The notes under the pieces were generated by a model that ran no database searches, was not told the DNA's origin, and saw only the letters and a program-made list of their open reading frames with translations. The position numbers and the translations under genes are program-made. Below, one piece after another: positions 15,578-23,731 of a DNA stretch of 29,841 bases. The stretch's first letter is position 1. Each line of letters begins with the position of its first letter. Source of the stretch: Gammaproteobacteria bacterium (lineage in GTDB: Bacteria > Pseudomonadota > Gammaproteobacteria > DSM-16500); contig JABDEF010000012.1 of NCBI GenBank assembly GCA_013287235.1, positions 1 to 29,841 on the forward strand, given 5' to 3'.

Positions 15578-16539
15578 GGTTGTAATTTTAATAAAAGTTT
15601 TTCGATTTCTGTGCGAAGTATTTGATCTTTTTTCTTAAGTACATCTATCATTGTTTTAAATCGTGATACAGCAGAATCACTGATATTACCAAATGTTTTA
15701 GCGATCTCTTTATTGGTATATCCAAGGTGTCTTCCTGCTAGATAAATCGCGATTTTTTTTAATCGATTTTCTTGATAACGATGACCGCGACATTTTATCT
15801 GATGAACTTTCACTTGATAATGTTTAGCAATATCTGCAATCAAAGCGTCAATATTGGCATATTTTTTAGTGATATTTTTAGTTCCTGTAATTTCAGGATC
15901 GATTAAATGCGTTTGTTTGATTTGAGAGCGTATATTTGCAATGAATTCTTTACTACCTAAAACACTGGGTAATTGTGGTTGATCAAATAAATTCGCTATT
16001 TCTGAATTCATTCCTTCTTTAATGTAATTTTTATAATCTTTCATTGATCGAAATTGTGATAATACTTCATCACAGAATAACCATACGGGTTTTTGTACTG
16101 CTTTTACATACGCTTTGTAACTGCTCCATTGAAATTGTTCGGGTTTTTCGACCAACTTTGCTGCGAGAGGATTTAGATGAATATAACGATTAAGCTGCAA
16201 TAAATAATGATCTGCTTCAATTAATATGGATTTATAGCGTCCTCGGAACAATGGTCCATCTCTGCTAACTGATCGGTTGTATTTTTGGGTGTATAAACCA
16301 TTTAAATGACGCATGGCTCGACTTAAATTTCCTTCTGGCGTATGTAAAATTAAATGATAATGATTATTCATCAAACAATAAGCATGGATTTCAACCTTAA
16401 ATTGTTGATGCAAATCTGATAAAAGATCGATAAAAATTCGATAATGTGCGTCATTATCAAAAATATGACGACGGCCTAACCCACGGTTCATGACGTGGTA
16501 CCAGGCGTAGGGATATTCAATTCTTAAGGGTCTGCTCAT
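15556..16539 (-). CDS. REP-associated tyrosine transposase (RAYT)
   Basis: A 327-residue member of the Y1_Tnp/RAYT family, domesticated IS200-like single-strand endonucleases linked to REP hairpins. Residues 1-150 hold the catalytic domain: start motif RPLRIEYPYAWYHVMNRG, the metal-binding HUH as HYHLILH after CLMNN, RGRYKSILIE, and the tyrosine nucleophile within LLQLNRYIHLNPL. Residues about 225-310 are a DnaA-C-like helix-turn-helix (GRHLGYTNKEIAKTFGNISDSAVSRFKTMI), common in longer family members. The frame is full length and looks active. The stop lies inside a REP-like repeat. A decayed 5' fragment of a second copy lies at 17238-17275. It is inserted just after higA. No strong ribosome site is visible. 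Confidence 0.9.
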   Translation of the reverse strand: MSRPLRIEYPYAWYHVMNRGLGRRHIFDNDAHYRIFIDLLSDLHQQFKVEIHAYCLMNNHYHLILHTPEGNLSRAMRHLNGLYTQKYNRSVSRDGPLFRGRYKSILIEADHYLLQLNRYIHLNPLAAKLVEKPEQFQWSSYKAYVKAVQKPVWLFCDEVLSQFRSMKDYKNYIKEGMNSEIANLFDQPQLPSVLGSKEFIANIRSQIKQTHLIDPEITGTKNITKKYANIDALIADIAKHYQVKVHQIKCRGHRYQENRLKKIAIYLAGRHLGYTNKEIAKTFGNISDSAVSRFKTMIDVLKKKDQILRTEIEKLLLKLQPISNIKD

Positions 16540-16568
16540 GTGGAGTGTCTGATGGTTAACAACACGGG

Positions 16569-16790
16569 TTATTTAACCCTTCTACTTTCATGTATAAAAT
16601 CGATAATATCTTTTGACGAAATACCGAGGTCGACTCCTTCTATATCTAAAGGAGAAGCATTTTTTGATGCTGGCATTAATATATAAAGTTTATTGTCTTT
16701 ACGAATTGCAACTTTACCATCAAGAGTTGCTTTTTTAAATACAAGATCAAAACTTTTTTTAGCTTTTTCATAACTATATATCGTTGTCAT
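16569..16790 (-). CDS. Small Phd-like antitoxin
   Basis: A 73-residue protein with a Phd-like N-terminal fold: YSYEKAKKSFDLVFKKATLDG, then KVAIRKDNKLYILMP. The short C-terminal segment (LDIEGVDLGISSKDIIDFIHESRRVK) is the likely toxin contact. Its ATG overlaps the stop of the upstream PIN gene (TAATG), so the gene order is toxin then antitoxin, the reverse of the other two PIN pairs here. The frame is intact although the toxin is frameshifted. The sequence GGGTTATTTAACCC at 16566-16579 around its stop is a short palindrome. Confidence 0.7.
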   Translation of the reverse strand: MTTIYSYEKAKKSFDLVFKKATLDGKVAIRKDNKLYILMPASKNASPLDIEGVDLGISSKDIIDFIHESRRVK

Positions 16791-17175
16791 TACTCAATCT
16801 CCACGATGTTAACACCAAAATTTTTAGCTGCTTCAATTAAACCATTATCCAACGTAATAAGAGGAGAGTGATTTTTTAATGAGCATGAAATTAAATACGC
16901 ATCATAAGCATATATATTTAGCTTATCAGCTATTAATAAAGATCAACATCGACAAATGTGATTGGTATTGAGTCATAAAGCTGAATTGCTTTAATTGCCT
17001 TTGATATCTCTATTCTTTTTCTTTTAAGCATAGCAGAAAAGGCGTTGCCAATTTCCCAATGCACAGATTTCGGCGCTAATAATTCAGCCCCTTTTGTAAG
17101 CTTTATTAATTTCTTTTTTATTGGTTCATTTGCTATTACAGCTATGATGACCGAAGTATCAATAATTAATTTCAT
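16790..17175 (-). pseudogene. Frameshifted PIN-domain toxin gene
   Basis: The 5' part from ATG 17175 reads MKLIIDTSVIIAVIANEP.. to ITFVDVDLY and stops at 16933-16935. After a shift near 16931-16945 another frame continues LLIADKLNIYAYDAYLISC, LKNHSPLITLDNGLIEAAKNFG and VNIVEIE, stopping at 16790-16792. Joined, these give a complete VapC-type PIN domain with D6, E (VHWEIGNAF) and the conserved YAYDAYL and TLD motifs. The two stops differ by 143 bases, so the frames truly disagree; a small deletion is the simplest cause. The truncated product of about 80 residues lacks half of the catalytic site. The stop overlaps the downstream Phd-like start codon. Confidence 0.82.
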
Positions 17176-17237
17176 TAAAAGATATGTCCTTATAATATTA
17201 CATAGCCATAAATATGTAAATGTAAGATGCCCGTATC

Positions 17238-17275
17238 TAGAAATATTCAATTCTTAAATAAGGGTCTGTTCTGTA
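17238..17275 (-). pseudogene. Remnant of a second RAYT gene 5' end
   Basis: ATATTCAATTCTTAA (17243-17257) followed 3 bases later by AGGGTCTG matches the RAYT start region (ATATTCAATTCTTAA at 16513-16527, then GGGTCTG), with a 3-base insertion. The similarity fades into the upstream bases (GGAGT). It is followed by a REP-like copy at 17293. I read it as the footprint of a lost RAYT element. Confidence 0.6.
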
Positions 17276-17292
17276 CGGAGTTTATAAGGGTC

Positions 17293-17320
17293 AATATCAA
17301 ATGTCAAGACTTGACCCCAT
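17293..17320 (+). repeat. REP-like repeat copy
   Basis: A 28-base copy starting AATATCAAATGTCAAG and ending TTGACCCCAT. This copy has the longest palindromic core, GTCAAG-A-CTTGAC. The rest of the space between the PIN pseudogene and the Rpn gene (17176-17470) holds the RAYT remnant and an AT-rich tract that probably carries the Rpn promoter, but I cannot fix its boxes. Confidence 0.75.
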
Positions 17321-17470
17321 TTCTCCTCGTTCACATTTTTAATAGCAGACAATCGAGGGGGCGTATCGGGTGTCAATTAACATAATTAGCATAAAATATG
17401 ATTTTTTGGTAAAATGTTGCCATGAAAAATATACTTTTTCATTACACATTAGCAGGAAAAAAATAAAACT

Positions 17471-18313
17471 ATGTCAAAATATCTTGATCCAAAAGCGGAT
17501 ATCGTATTTAAGAAAATATTTGGTGAGCATCCCACCTTATTAATAAGTTTTTTAAATGCAGTACTTCCATTAGCACCCAATGGCTCTATTGTAGAATTAT
17601 CTTATCTACCCACTGAACAAGTTCCACTTATACCTGAATTTAAACGAACGATTGCTGATGTAAAATGTAAAGACGCAGAAGGGCGAATTTTTATTGTTGA
17701 AATGCAAATGAATTGGACTGACAGTTTCAGGCAACGTTTGTTATTTGGGACAAGTCAAGCTTTCGTAAAACAACTGGAAAAAGGTGCAGACTACCGATTT
17801 CTCCAACCCGTTTATGGTTTGGGAATGGTTGCAGAAATTTATGAAAAAACAAGCCCTGATTGGTATCACCATTATCGGTTAGTTAAAAAGGGACATTTGG
17901 AGAGTGATGTCATTGAACATTTGCAATTAGTTTTTATTGAGTTATCTAAGTTCCCAGTTCATTCACCAGATGAAAAAAAACTAAGACTATTGTGGTTGCG
18001 GTTTTTGCGTGAAATCGATGAAAAAACCACAACTGTTTCGAAGGAGCTGCTTGGTGTACCTGAAATAGCTCAGGCTATTCAGCTTGCAGAAGAATCAGCT
18101 TATACACCTGGTGAATTAGAAGTGTATGAATCCTATTGGGATAGTGTCAGACGTGAAAAAACACTTATGATTGATAAGTACGCTGAAGGCAGAGTTGAAG
18201 GTATCGAAATGATAGCTATTAATATGCTGAAAAACAATGAATCACTAGATAAAATCAGTAGGTTTACCGGCTTATCTAAAGACATCCTAGTTAAGCTTAA
18301 GAACAAAATATAA
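17471..18313 (+). CDS. Rpn-family PD-(D/E)XK nuclease/transposase
   Basis: A 280-residue protein of the Rpn/PDDEXK_2 family (recombination-promoting nucleases, formerly called transposases). It begins with the hallmark YLDPKADIVFKKIFGE. The nuclease core is ADVKCKDAEGRIFIVEMQM, giving D63, E77 and Q79, the D-ExQ active site. RQRLLFGTSQAFVKQLEKG and a C-terminal section with EGRVEGIEMIAINMLKNN and a short helix-turn-helix-like SRFTGLSKDILVKLKNK complete the usual family layout. Length and frame are complete. Rpn proteins cut DNA and promote RecA-independent recombination; some act in phage defence. The ribosome site is weak (AGGA 13 bases upstream). Its 3' end is flanked by REP-like repeats, and a copy of the same end lies at 14839. 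Confidence 0.9.
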   Translation: MSKYLDPKADIVFKKIFGEHPTLLISFLNAVLPLAPNGSIVELSYLPTEQVPLIPEFKRTIADVKCKDAEGRIFIVEMQMNWTDSFRQRLLFGTSQAFVKQLEKGADYRFLQPVYGLGMVAEIYEKTSPDWYHHYRLVKKGHLESDVIEHLQLVFIELSKFPVHSPDEKKLRLLWLRFLREIDEKTTTVSKELLGVPEIAQAIQLAEESAYTPGELEVYESYWDSVRREKTLMIDKYAEGRVEGIEMIAINMLKNNESLDKISRFTGLSKDILVKLKNKI

Positions 18314-18324
18314 AACGGTTCCGT

Positions 18325-18391
18325 CTCACGGACCGATAGGGTCAAAAATATGGGGTTTTCTTAATATCAAAGATCAAGACTTGACCCCATT
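18325..18391 (+). repeat. Longer REP-like unit, copy 1
   Basis: Unit of about 67 bases: CTCACGG, then ATAGGGTCAAA, an AT-rich link and the 28-base element (18363-18390) ending TTGACCCCAT. GGGTCAA and TTGACCC can pair, making an outer stem around the core palindrome. It starts 11 bases after the Rpn stop. It is repeated 141-142 bases further on. Confidence 0.75.
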
Positions 18392-18465
18392 TGGTTTTTT
18401 GAGCAATACTAACGTAAGCCATATTTTTTCATAAAATATACAAGCATAAGTGCTCTGTGAACTTT

Positions 18466-18533
18466 CTCACGGCTAATAGGGTCAAATTATGCGGTTTTGT
18501 TTTAAATATCAAAGATCAAGACTTGACCCCATT
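18466..18533 (+). repeat. Longer REP-like unit, copy 2
   Basis: The second copy of the CTCACGG..TAGGGTCAAA..TTGACCCCAT unit, with the 28-base element at 18505-18532. It ends only 5 bases before the stop codon of the convergent 1729-residue gene and may provide a 3' hairpin for it. The 74 bases between the copies hold no gene. Confidence 0.75.
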
Positions 18534-18537
18534 GGTT

Positions 18538-21500
18538 CTATCGGTTTTGGGTTTGACTCGTCAGTCTGGAATCACGAACGACATCCTGCGAAGGAGGTTC
18601 ATTTTCAATTAATTTTTTAATTTGTGGATTATTTTTCACATAGGAAATGTCCTGATCTTTCACACTAATTGTTGGGCAATTTAGAAATATATTGCCTTTA
18701 TTATCCTTAAGTTCTCTAGGATTAAGTACATCTATTTTTAAGGAAGCCTTAATAGTAACCTTATCTTGTCGAGTGCCTTTCGGGGCATTAACATTAACAT
18801 CGCTCATTTTTTCTATTTGTATAGTAGTAGGAAGATTTATTTCGGCCTGAAATCCTTCTTTTGTTGGGATTAAATTCACAGTAGATGTAGAGTCTTTATC
18901 AGCTAACATTTGTGTCATGCGTTCAGGTTCTGTAGGTTTTTCTTTACGGAGTTTATCAAGGATGGAAAGTTTCTTATATTCTTCTTCTTTTGTTTTAAAT
19001 TCAGCTTCAAGAGTTTTATATTCAACGTCAAGATTTGCCAAAATTCGGGCATTCAATTTTTGTTTTAGGCCATCTGATAAATCTGATTGTCCAATTATTT
19101 TCCCAGTGTTTATTACAACTTCTTCATTTAATTGTGCTTTATCAACATCTCTCAAGAGTACATTCTTTATGAATGTAGAGGCTTGCTTATCGTCCTGGAA
19201 ATATTCTTGGGTTACTATTGTCTGTAAAAATGGTTTAATCTTTTCTGGATTTTTTCCATTTAATGCTTCTGTAAGTGTAAAGTTGGTTGTAGAAGACTGA
19301 TGAGACATTCTTTGTTTTGAATAAAAAATTTCTTCTAACCCTGCCACATCCTGTGTCCGAGTTAAAATATCTTCAGGATTAGGGCCGAATTTCATTTTAT
19401 AAGTTATATAAGTTAACTTATTTTCCTTATTTTCACTAACTACTATATAAATTTCATTATCTTTCATATCCTCGTCTTTAATGTTATCAGTGAAAACAGC
19501 TTCGGAATTTTTTATTTTACTGAATGGTTCGTAGTCTCGTAATGATTTACTATTAATAAATATCATGTCTTTGTTTTCAAATGCACTTTTAATATATCTA
19601 TTCAAATCAGTAGTTACTGTGCGCGCGGGACTGATTCCTTTGCTGAGGTCAAAGGGAAATGGGTTTTTCTTTGTTTCGTCTTTATTTTCGGTGGAGGTAG
19701 TAGTAGGTCTTATAGATGCTGAGGGGGCTTCATTTTCGTGCTCTTCTTGATCTTTTTCTAAACTTTTGCTTAATTTATCTATTACTATAGTGTTTGAGTT
19801 CAACTTTATGGAATCAGATTGTGTATTTTGCAGATCACCTTGTGGTAAGTTAGGATAATGTGGCTTATTTTTTACAAGTTCATATTGAGTTTTAGCCAAT
19901 TCATAATCATTGGGAATTCTAGAATACTTCTGATAAAGATAATAAGCCCCACTAAAAAGAAATCCCGCAGCTGCTCCTATTCCAATAGCTATTAAGGGTA
20001 TTAAAGATGCTCCAAATGTTACAGGGGCAAGACCAAAAGATGCAGCAGTAAGCAGACCAAAGCCTGTAGCGGCGCCTGCAATAGGCCCTACAACAACTCC
20101 TCCGGTAATGAGTGGTGTTCCTAAAGAAACGCCTTCTATTTTTTTTCTGTGTGTCCAATAAAGATTAACAAGTTCAGGATCAGTTTCTTTAAGTTGATTA
20201 ATAAGTCTTCTGATATTTTGATCTTCCTGATATGTTCGCGGTGTTCTAATAAAATTTTCTCTCGTTTGCTCTTGAGTAAGTTGAGTTTTTATAAAATTTT
20301 TATTTTTTCTAAGATTTTCTTGGAGAATTCGAGAAAAATGTTTTGCAACATATTGAGAGATTTTCTCACCTTTTTGACCATGTGCATCAGCGACAACTAC
20401 TATGCCGTCGCCTATGAGAGGTGCTATTGCAATATTGTCAATGGAACCTGGTCTATCTTTATCACCTTCGTAACCAGTCTGAGCCAAGTTTAAGCTAAAT
20501 TTTCTTAAGTTGAGGTTTGCTCCATCAAAACTTTTGTCTAAAGATTGATTGATAAGATTGATTTCTTTTTGTGTCTGTTGCTCATCGTCTTTATCTTCAA
20601 TACGTTGAAATACTCCATCAGACGATACAATAGTGAGAAGTTTTTGATTTTCTGAAAGTGGAATATCATAATTATAAAAATGCGTTGAAGGGGGGCGGGC
20701 TTCTAGACCAATCGATTCATAACCCTTTATTGGGTCTATTAAATCAGTATTAATTCTTTTAGTTTCCTTAAATTTTTCTTTGGCTTCTTCATTGAGTATG
20801 CTATAAAATGAACGACTATCACCTGCATTAATACATCGAATGTGTGCTACATTTTTTTCATCATGCCAAACTATTGTTACGTTCAAGGTTGTTCCAACAA
20901 GTCCACTGTCTCCAATATTTAAATTCCGAATCTCTTGATGGAGATCTTCAACAGTAGCACGCATGATTTCTTCTTGTTCTTTTTTATCAAGCGTTTTAAA
21001 AAAACTATCAATCGTATTCGAAATTAATGTCGCATCTTGTTGAATCTCCTTATTTCCTGTAAATTGCAGCTCCCCTGAATCTAATAAAAAATCTCTCCGA
21101 GTTTGAAAGTGTTGTATTTCTAATTCATCAATTTTATCATGAAGTCTTCTAATGGGTACCTTATTATTTGGATTGGAACCATCTAATTTTGCTAATTCAG
21201 CTTTGTATTTATTTATTATATTTAAACGTTCTTTTCGCAAATAAGCATATTCTTGTCTTATTTGGCCATATGTCCGCGTTTCAGATTCTTGGGTAAAGGT
21301 AAACTCTTCGAAGTCTTTTTCAGTAATTGGAGGGATACCTCGTTTCTTTTTAACTAAATCAATTTTATCGTTAAAATATTTTTTTGCTCTTTCTTTAGGC
21401 GTAAGGTGATCACTACTTTGATCGTGTAAAGGATTCGCTATTGCAAACGCCAATATTGGATGCACGTTATAATCTCGTGCTTCGATTTTTTCATACGGCT

Positions 21501-23727
21501 CTAGGAGCATTGCAAATTGCAATGCTGCTTTTTCATCAAATTTATAACCTTGATTAGAGTAAAATTTAATATCTGACAACGTTTTCTCTTTTTCCCTCTC
21601 GTCTGATGCTTTTTGATTTTTATTGGGGACTTTTAAATCAACCGTTTTAATCTGATTTTGAACTAAGTGAGTGGCAGTTCGAAGAATTGTTATGATCCCT
21701 TGTGCTAAATTTGAATATTTAATAGGAAGAATACTATTTAATGTTCCATTAAGCTCATTAAGTTTGTTAATAACACCGAGACCTTCGATCTTTTGACCTC
21801 TGGGAATTTTGTTGAATAGATCGACTAATGCCGGTTTAATTGATTGTAGAGCAGCATCTTCTTTTGATCGATCCAGATCTTCTAATAACTTACTTAAACC
21901 AGTAAGGTCAGCATGCTTGCTATCAGTGGGGATCTTTTGTAACATTTCTGATATTTCGAGTTTTTGCTTCGATGTTTCATCAGAGTATTTTTTAACAGCA
22001 CTAATGTCCGCTGTGTGGGTTGACATTGACTCCGTGCTCTTTGAGTCAACATCTTGTTCGTCTTCTTCCCCCATGGTGAGACGTTCTAACTCTTGTAGAG
22101 TGATGGGGTCTGACTCCAACATGTGTTGAACTAAGTTAGGACGACGTGTTTGTTGTCCGGCTTCAGAAGAAGAAGAGAAATTGTCTTTAGGATAATTAGG
22201 ATGTGCTCTTAGAAAATTAATTATTTTTTGTAATTGCTCTTTGAATTGCTGACCCTGAAAATCATTTTCATGGCTACATATATATTTTTCAAGGTTTTTA
22301 ATCTGATCTTTTGGGCTTAAAAATGTAATCAAATTAAATTGATTGTATATGTTTATCATAACATTAGCTTTACGGGACGGTTTCTTGTGGTAATGGAATA
22401 CAGTTGGTTTTATTTTATCTAGTATGCCTTCTTTGTCAGCTAGATGTTTCTTATAATCTTGATCTTTCTTACGATCTTCAGCTGATTTTTTTTCATCCTT
22501 GATCTTACTTTTCTCCTCATCTTCAGCTTCCTGTAGAGTTTTCCATTTAATGGGCGCCCGTTTTGTTTGGTGTGCGTATTGCTGTTCTTCTAATGCTCGC
22601 CGCCTTTCTTCAATCTGCTTGAGTTCTGTCTCGCGTGCGTTTTCGAGAGTTTTAATCCTGTTTGTTAAATTCATTTTTTGGGAAGATGAAATATCGGAAG
22701 TTGTAATGTCAGATTGAAGTGTTGTGAGACTTTCAATGTGAATTGTTTCTTTATTAGTAAGATTTTCTAATAAGGTTATTTGGTTACTCAATGACTTAAA
22801 TAACTTCTGTTTTGTAGTAATTTCATCTAGGCTTGATAATAATGATTTTTGTTCAGAAAGTTCAACTACTGATATTTGTTTTTGTAGCGTTTTTAGTTGG
22901 TCAAGATTAATTTCTTTGTCATCCGCTAATTCCTTTAAACGGGTTATTTCATTGTTAATGTAATTTTTAAAATAGGGTTTATAATGGATAAGTTTAGTAT
23001 TAAAAAAAAGTTTTAGTTGTTCATTTTGAGAAGTTATTATAATCATATTTTTTATCATTTCATCTAATTTTTGGATGTCTGATATTTGAATTGAAGAAAT
23101 ATTAGTGCCATTATTGGTAATTTGGTCAAGGTTTTTTATTCCTATGCATATTTCTTTTATTTCTTCCAATTGCACTAGTCGTAGACCAAGTGCCTTATCT
23201 TCATTATATTTGCCTGTAAGATAATCATGAGTGTCAGGATAGTTCTTTGTAATTTCTGTTTCTTTTTCATTGATTAAGTTTATTACTTTTTCTTTAGACG
23301 CGCGGTCATTTTTATGTTGACTTAACACTAATTCTGCTGCTTCTGATTCAATTATTGTACTTTCAATTTGAATAGCTTGATCAAGTTCTTTTTGAACGGT
23401 ATCTTTATCAACCGAAATATCTGTGTATTTTTTTAAAGAATTGATTTTAGCATGGTCTATTCGATCAACGGTTAAGGCAAGTTTTTTGTTCTTAAATTCT
23501 TTTTGTAAGCCTAATACATTCATTATCTTTGTGATATGTTTTGGATCTCTTGTTAGTAATAGGTCCGAGTGTTCTTCGACAGCTTCATCAACTGGTGATT
23601 CTGATTCTTTTGTTTCGAGAGTTTTTGATTTTGCTTCAGAATTATTATTTTTACTCGAATTAGCAATCATTAAAATTTTATCTGAGTTATTATGAATATA
23701 TGTATTTGGATTTATTTTTTGTGACAT
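18538..23727 (-). CDS. Giant protein with permuted PP2C motifs and membrane hairpin
   Basis: A 1729-residue protein, mostly charged helix and coiled coil (1-880; KQIEERRRALEEQQ near 370). Residues about 890-1140 carry PP2C phosphatase motifs in unusual order: SGLVGTT (941-947), NAGDSR (967-972), LTIVSSDGVF (about 1031-1040), SIDN (1095-1098) and only then VVVADAHGQKG (1110-1120), which in normal PP2C enzymes is near the start. Residues about 1200-1265 form a Gly/Ala-rich membrane hairpin. The C-terminal 450 residues contain a disordered Ser/Thr stretch, a coiled coil and a beta-rich end. There is no signal peptide. It starts 4 bases after the 1758-residue gene without a clear ribosome site, so it is translationally coupled. 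The likely role is a secreted host-acting protein; that is inference. Confidence 0.65.
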   Translation of the reverse strand: MSQKINPNTYIHNNSDKILMIANSSKNNNSEAKSKTLETKESESPVDEAVEEHSDLLLTRDPKHITKIMNVLGLQKEFKNKKLALTVDRIDHAKINSLKKYTDISVDKDTVQKELDQAIQIESTIIESEAAELVLSQHKNDRASKEKVINLINEKETEITKNYPDTHDYLTGKYNEDKALGLRLVQLEEIKEICIGIKNLDQITNNGTNISSIQISDIQKLDEMIKNMIIITSQNEQLKLFFNTKLIHYKPYFKNYINNEITRLKELADDKEINLDQLKTLQKQISVVELSEQKSLLSSLDEITTKQKLFKSLSNQITLLENLTNKETIHIESLTTLQSDITTSDISSSQKMNLTNRIKTLENARETELKQIEERRRALEEQQYAHQTKRAPIKWKTLQEAEDEEKSKIKDEKKSAEDRKKDQDYKKHLADKEGILDKIKPTVFHYHKKPSRKANVMINIYNQFNLITFLSPKDQIKNLEKYICSHENDFQGQQFKEQLQKIINFLRAHPNYPKDNFSSSSEAGQQTRRPNLVQHMLESDPITLQELERLTMGEEDEQDVDSKSTESMSTHTADISAVKKYSDETSKQKLEISEMLQKIPTDSKHADLTGLSKLLEDLDRSKEDAALQSIKPALVDLFNKIPRGQKIEGLGVINKLNELNGTLNSILPIKYSNLAQGIITILRTATHLVQNQIKTVDLKVPNKNQKASDEREKEKTLSDIKFYSNQGYKFDEKAALQFAMLLEPYEKIEARDYNVHPILAFAIANPLHDQSSDHLTPKERAKKYFNDKIDLVKKKRGIPPITEKDFEEFTFTQESETRTYGQIRQEYAYLRKERLNIINKYKAELAKLDGSNPNNKVPIRRLHDKIDELEIQHFQTRRDFLLDSGELQFTGNKEIQQDATLISNTIDSFFKTLDKKEQEEIMRATVEDLHQEIRNLNIGDSGLVGTTLNVTIVWHDEKNVAHIRCINAGDSRSFYSILNEEAKEKFKETKRINTDLIDPIKGYESIGLEARPPSTHFYNYDIPLSENQKLLTIVSSDGVFQRIEDKDDEQQTQKEINLINQSLDKSFDGANLNLRKFSLNLAQTGYEGDKDRPGSIDNIAIAPLIGDGIVVVADAHGQKGEKISQYVAKHFSRILQENLRKNKNFIKTQLTQEQTRENFIRTPRTYQEDQNIRRLINQLKETDPELVNLYWTHRKKIEGVSLGTPLITGGVVVGPIAGAATGFGLLTAASFGLAPVTFGASLIPLIAIGIGAAAGFLFSGAYYLYQKYSRIPNDYELAKTQYELVKNKPHYPNLPQGDLQNTQSDSIKLNSNTIVIDKLSKSLEKDQEEHENEAPSASIRPTTTSTENKDETKKNPFPFDLSKGISPARTVTTDLNRYIKSAFENKDMIFINSKSLRDYEPFSKIKNSEAVFTDNIKDEDMKDNEIYIVVSENKENKLTYITYKMKFGPNPEDILTRTQDVAGLEEIFYSKQRMSHQSSTTNFTLTEALNGKNPEKIKPFLQTIVTQEYFQDDKQASTFIKNVLLRDVDKAQLNEEVVINTGKIIGQSDLSDGLKQKLNARILANLDVEYKTLEAEFKTKEEEYKKLSILDKLRKEKPTEPERMTQMLADKDSTSTVNLIPTKEGFQAEINLPTTIQIEKMSDVNVNAPKGTRQDKVTIKASLKIDVLNPRELKDNKGNIFLNCPTISVKDQDISYVKNNPQIKKLIENEPPSQDVVRDSRLTSQTQNR

Positions 23728-23731
23728 TAAG

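Noticed and set aside
17176..17250. Longer N-terminus for the broken PIN gene
   Set aside because: The extra 25 residues fall in remnant mobile-element sequence; PIN domains normally begin at MKLIIDTSV.
17422..17466. 14-codon frame just before the Rpn gene
   Set aside because: Too short to support, no ribosome site; a leader-peptide role cannot be shown.
17293..18533. CRISPR array
   Set aside because: Repeats are few, irregularly spaced, in both orientations, and next to a RAYT; there are no uniform spacers or cas genes.
21809..22129. Opposite-strand frames of about 100 codons inside the giant genes
   Set aside because: They are Ser/Phe/Leu-rich mirror frames of Lys/Glu/Asp-rich coding sequence, without domains or ribosome sites.
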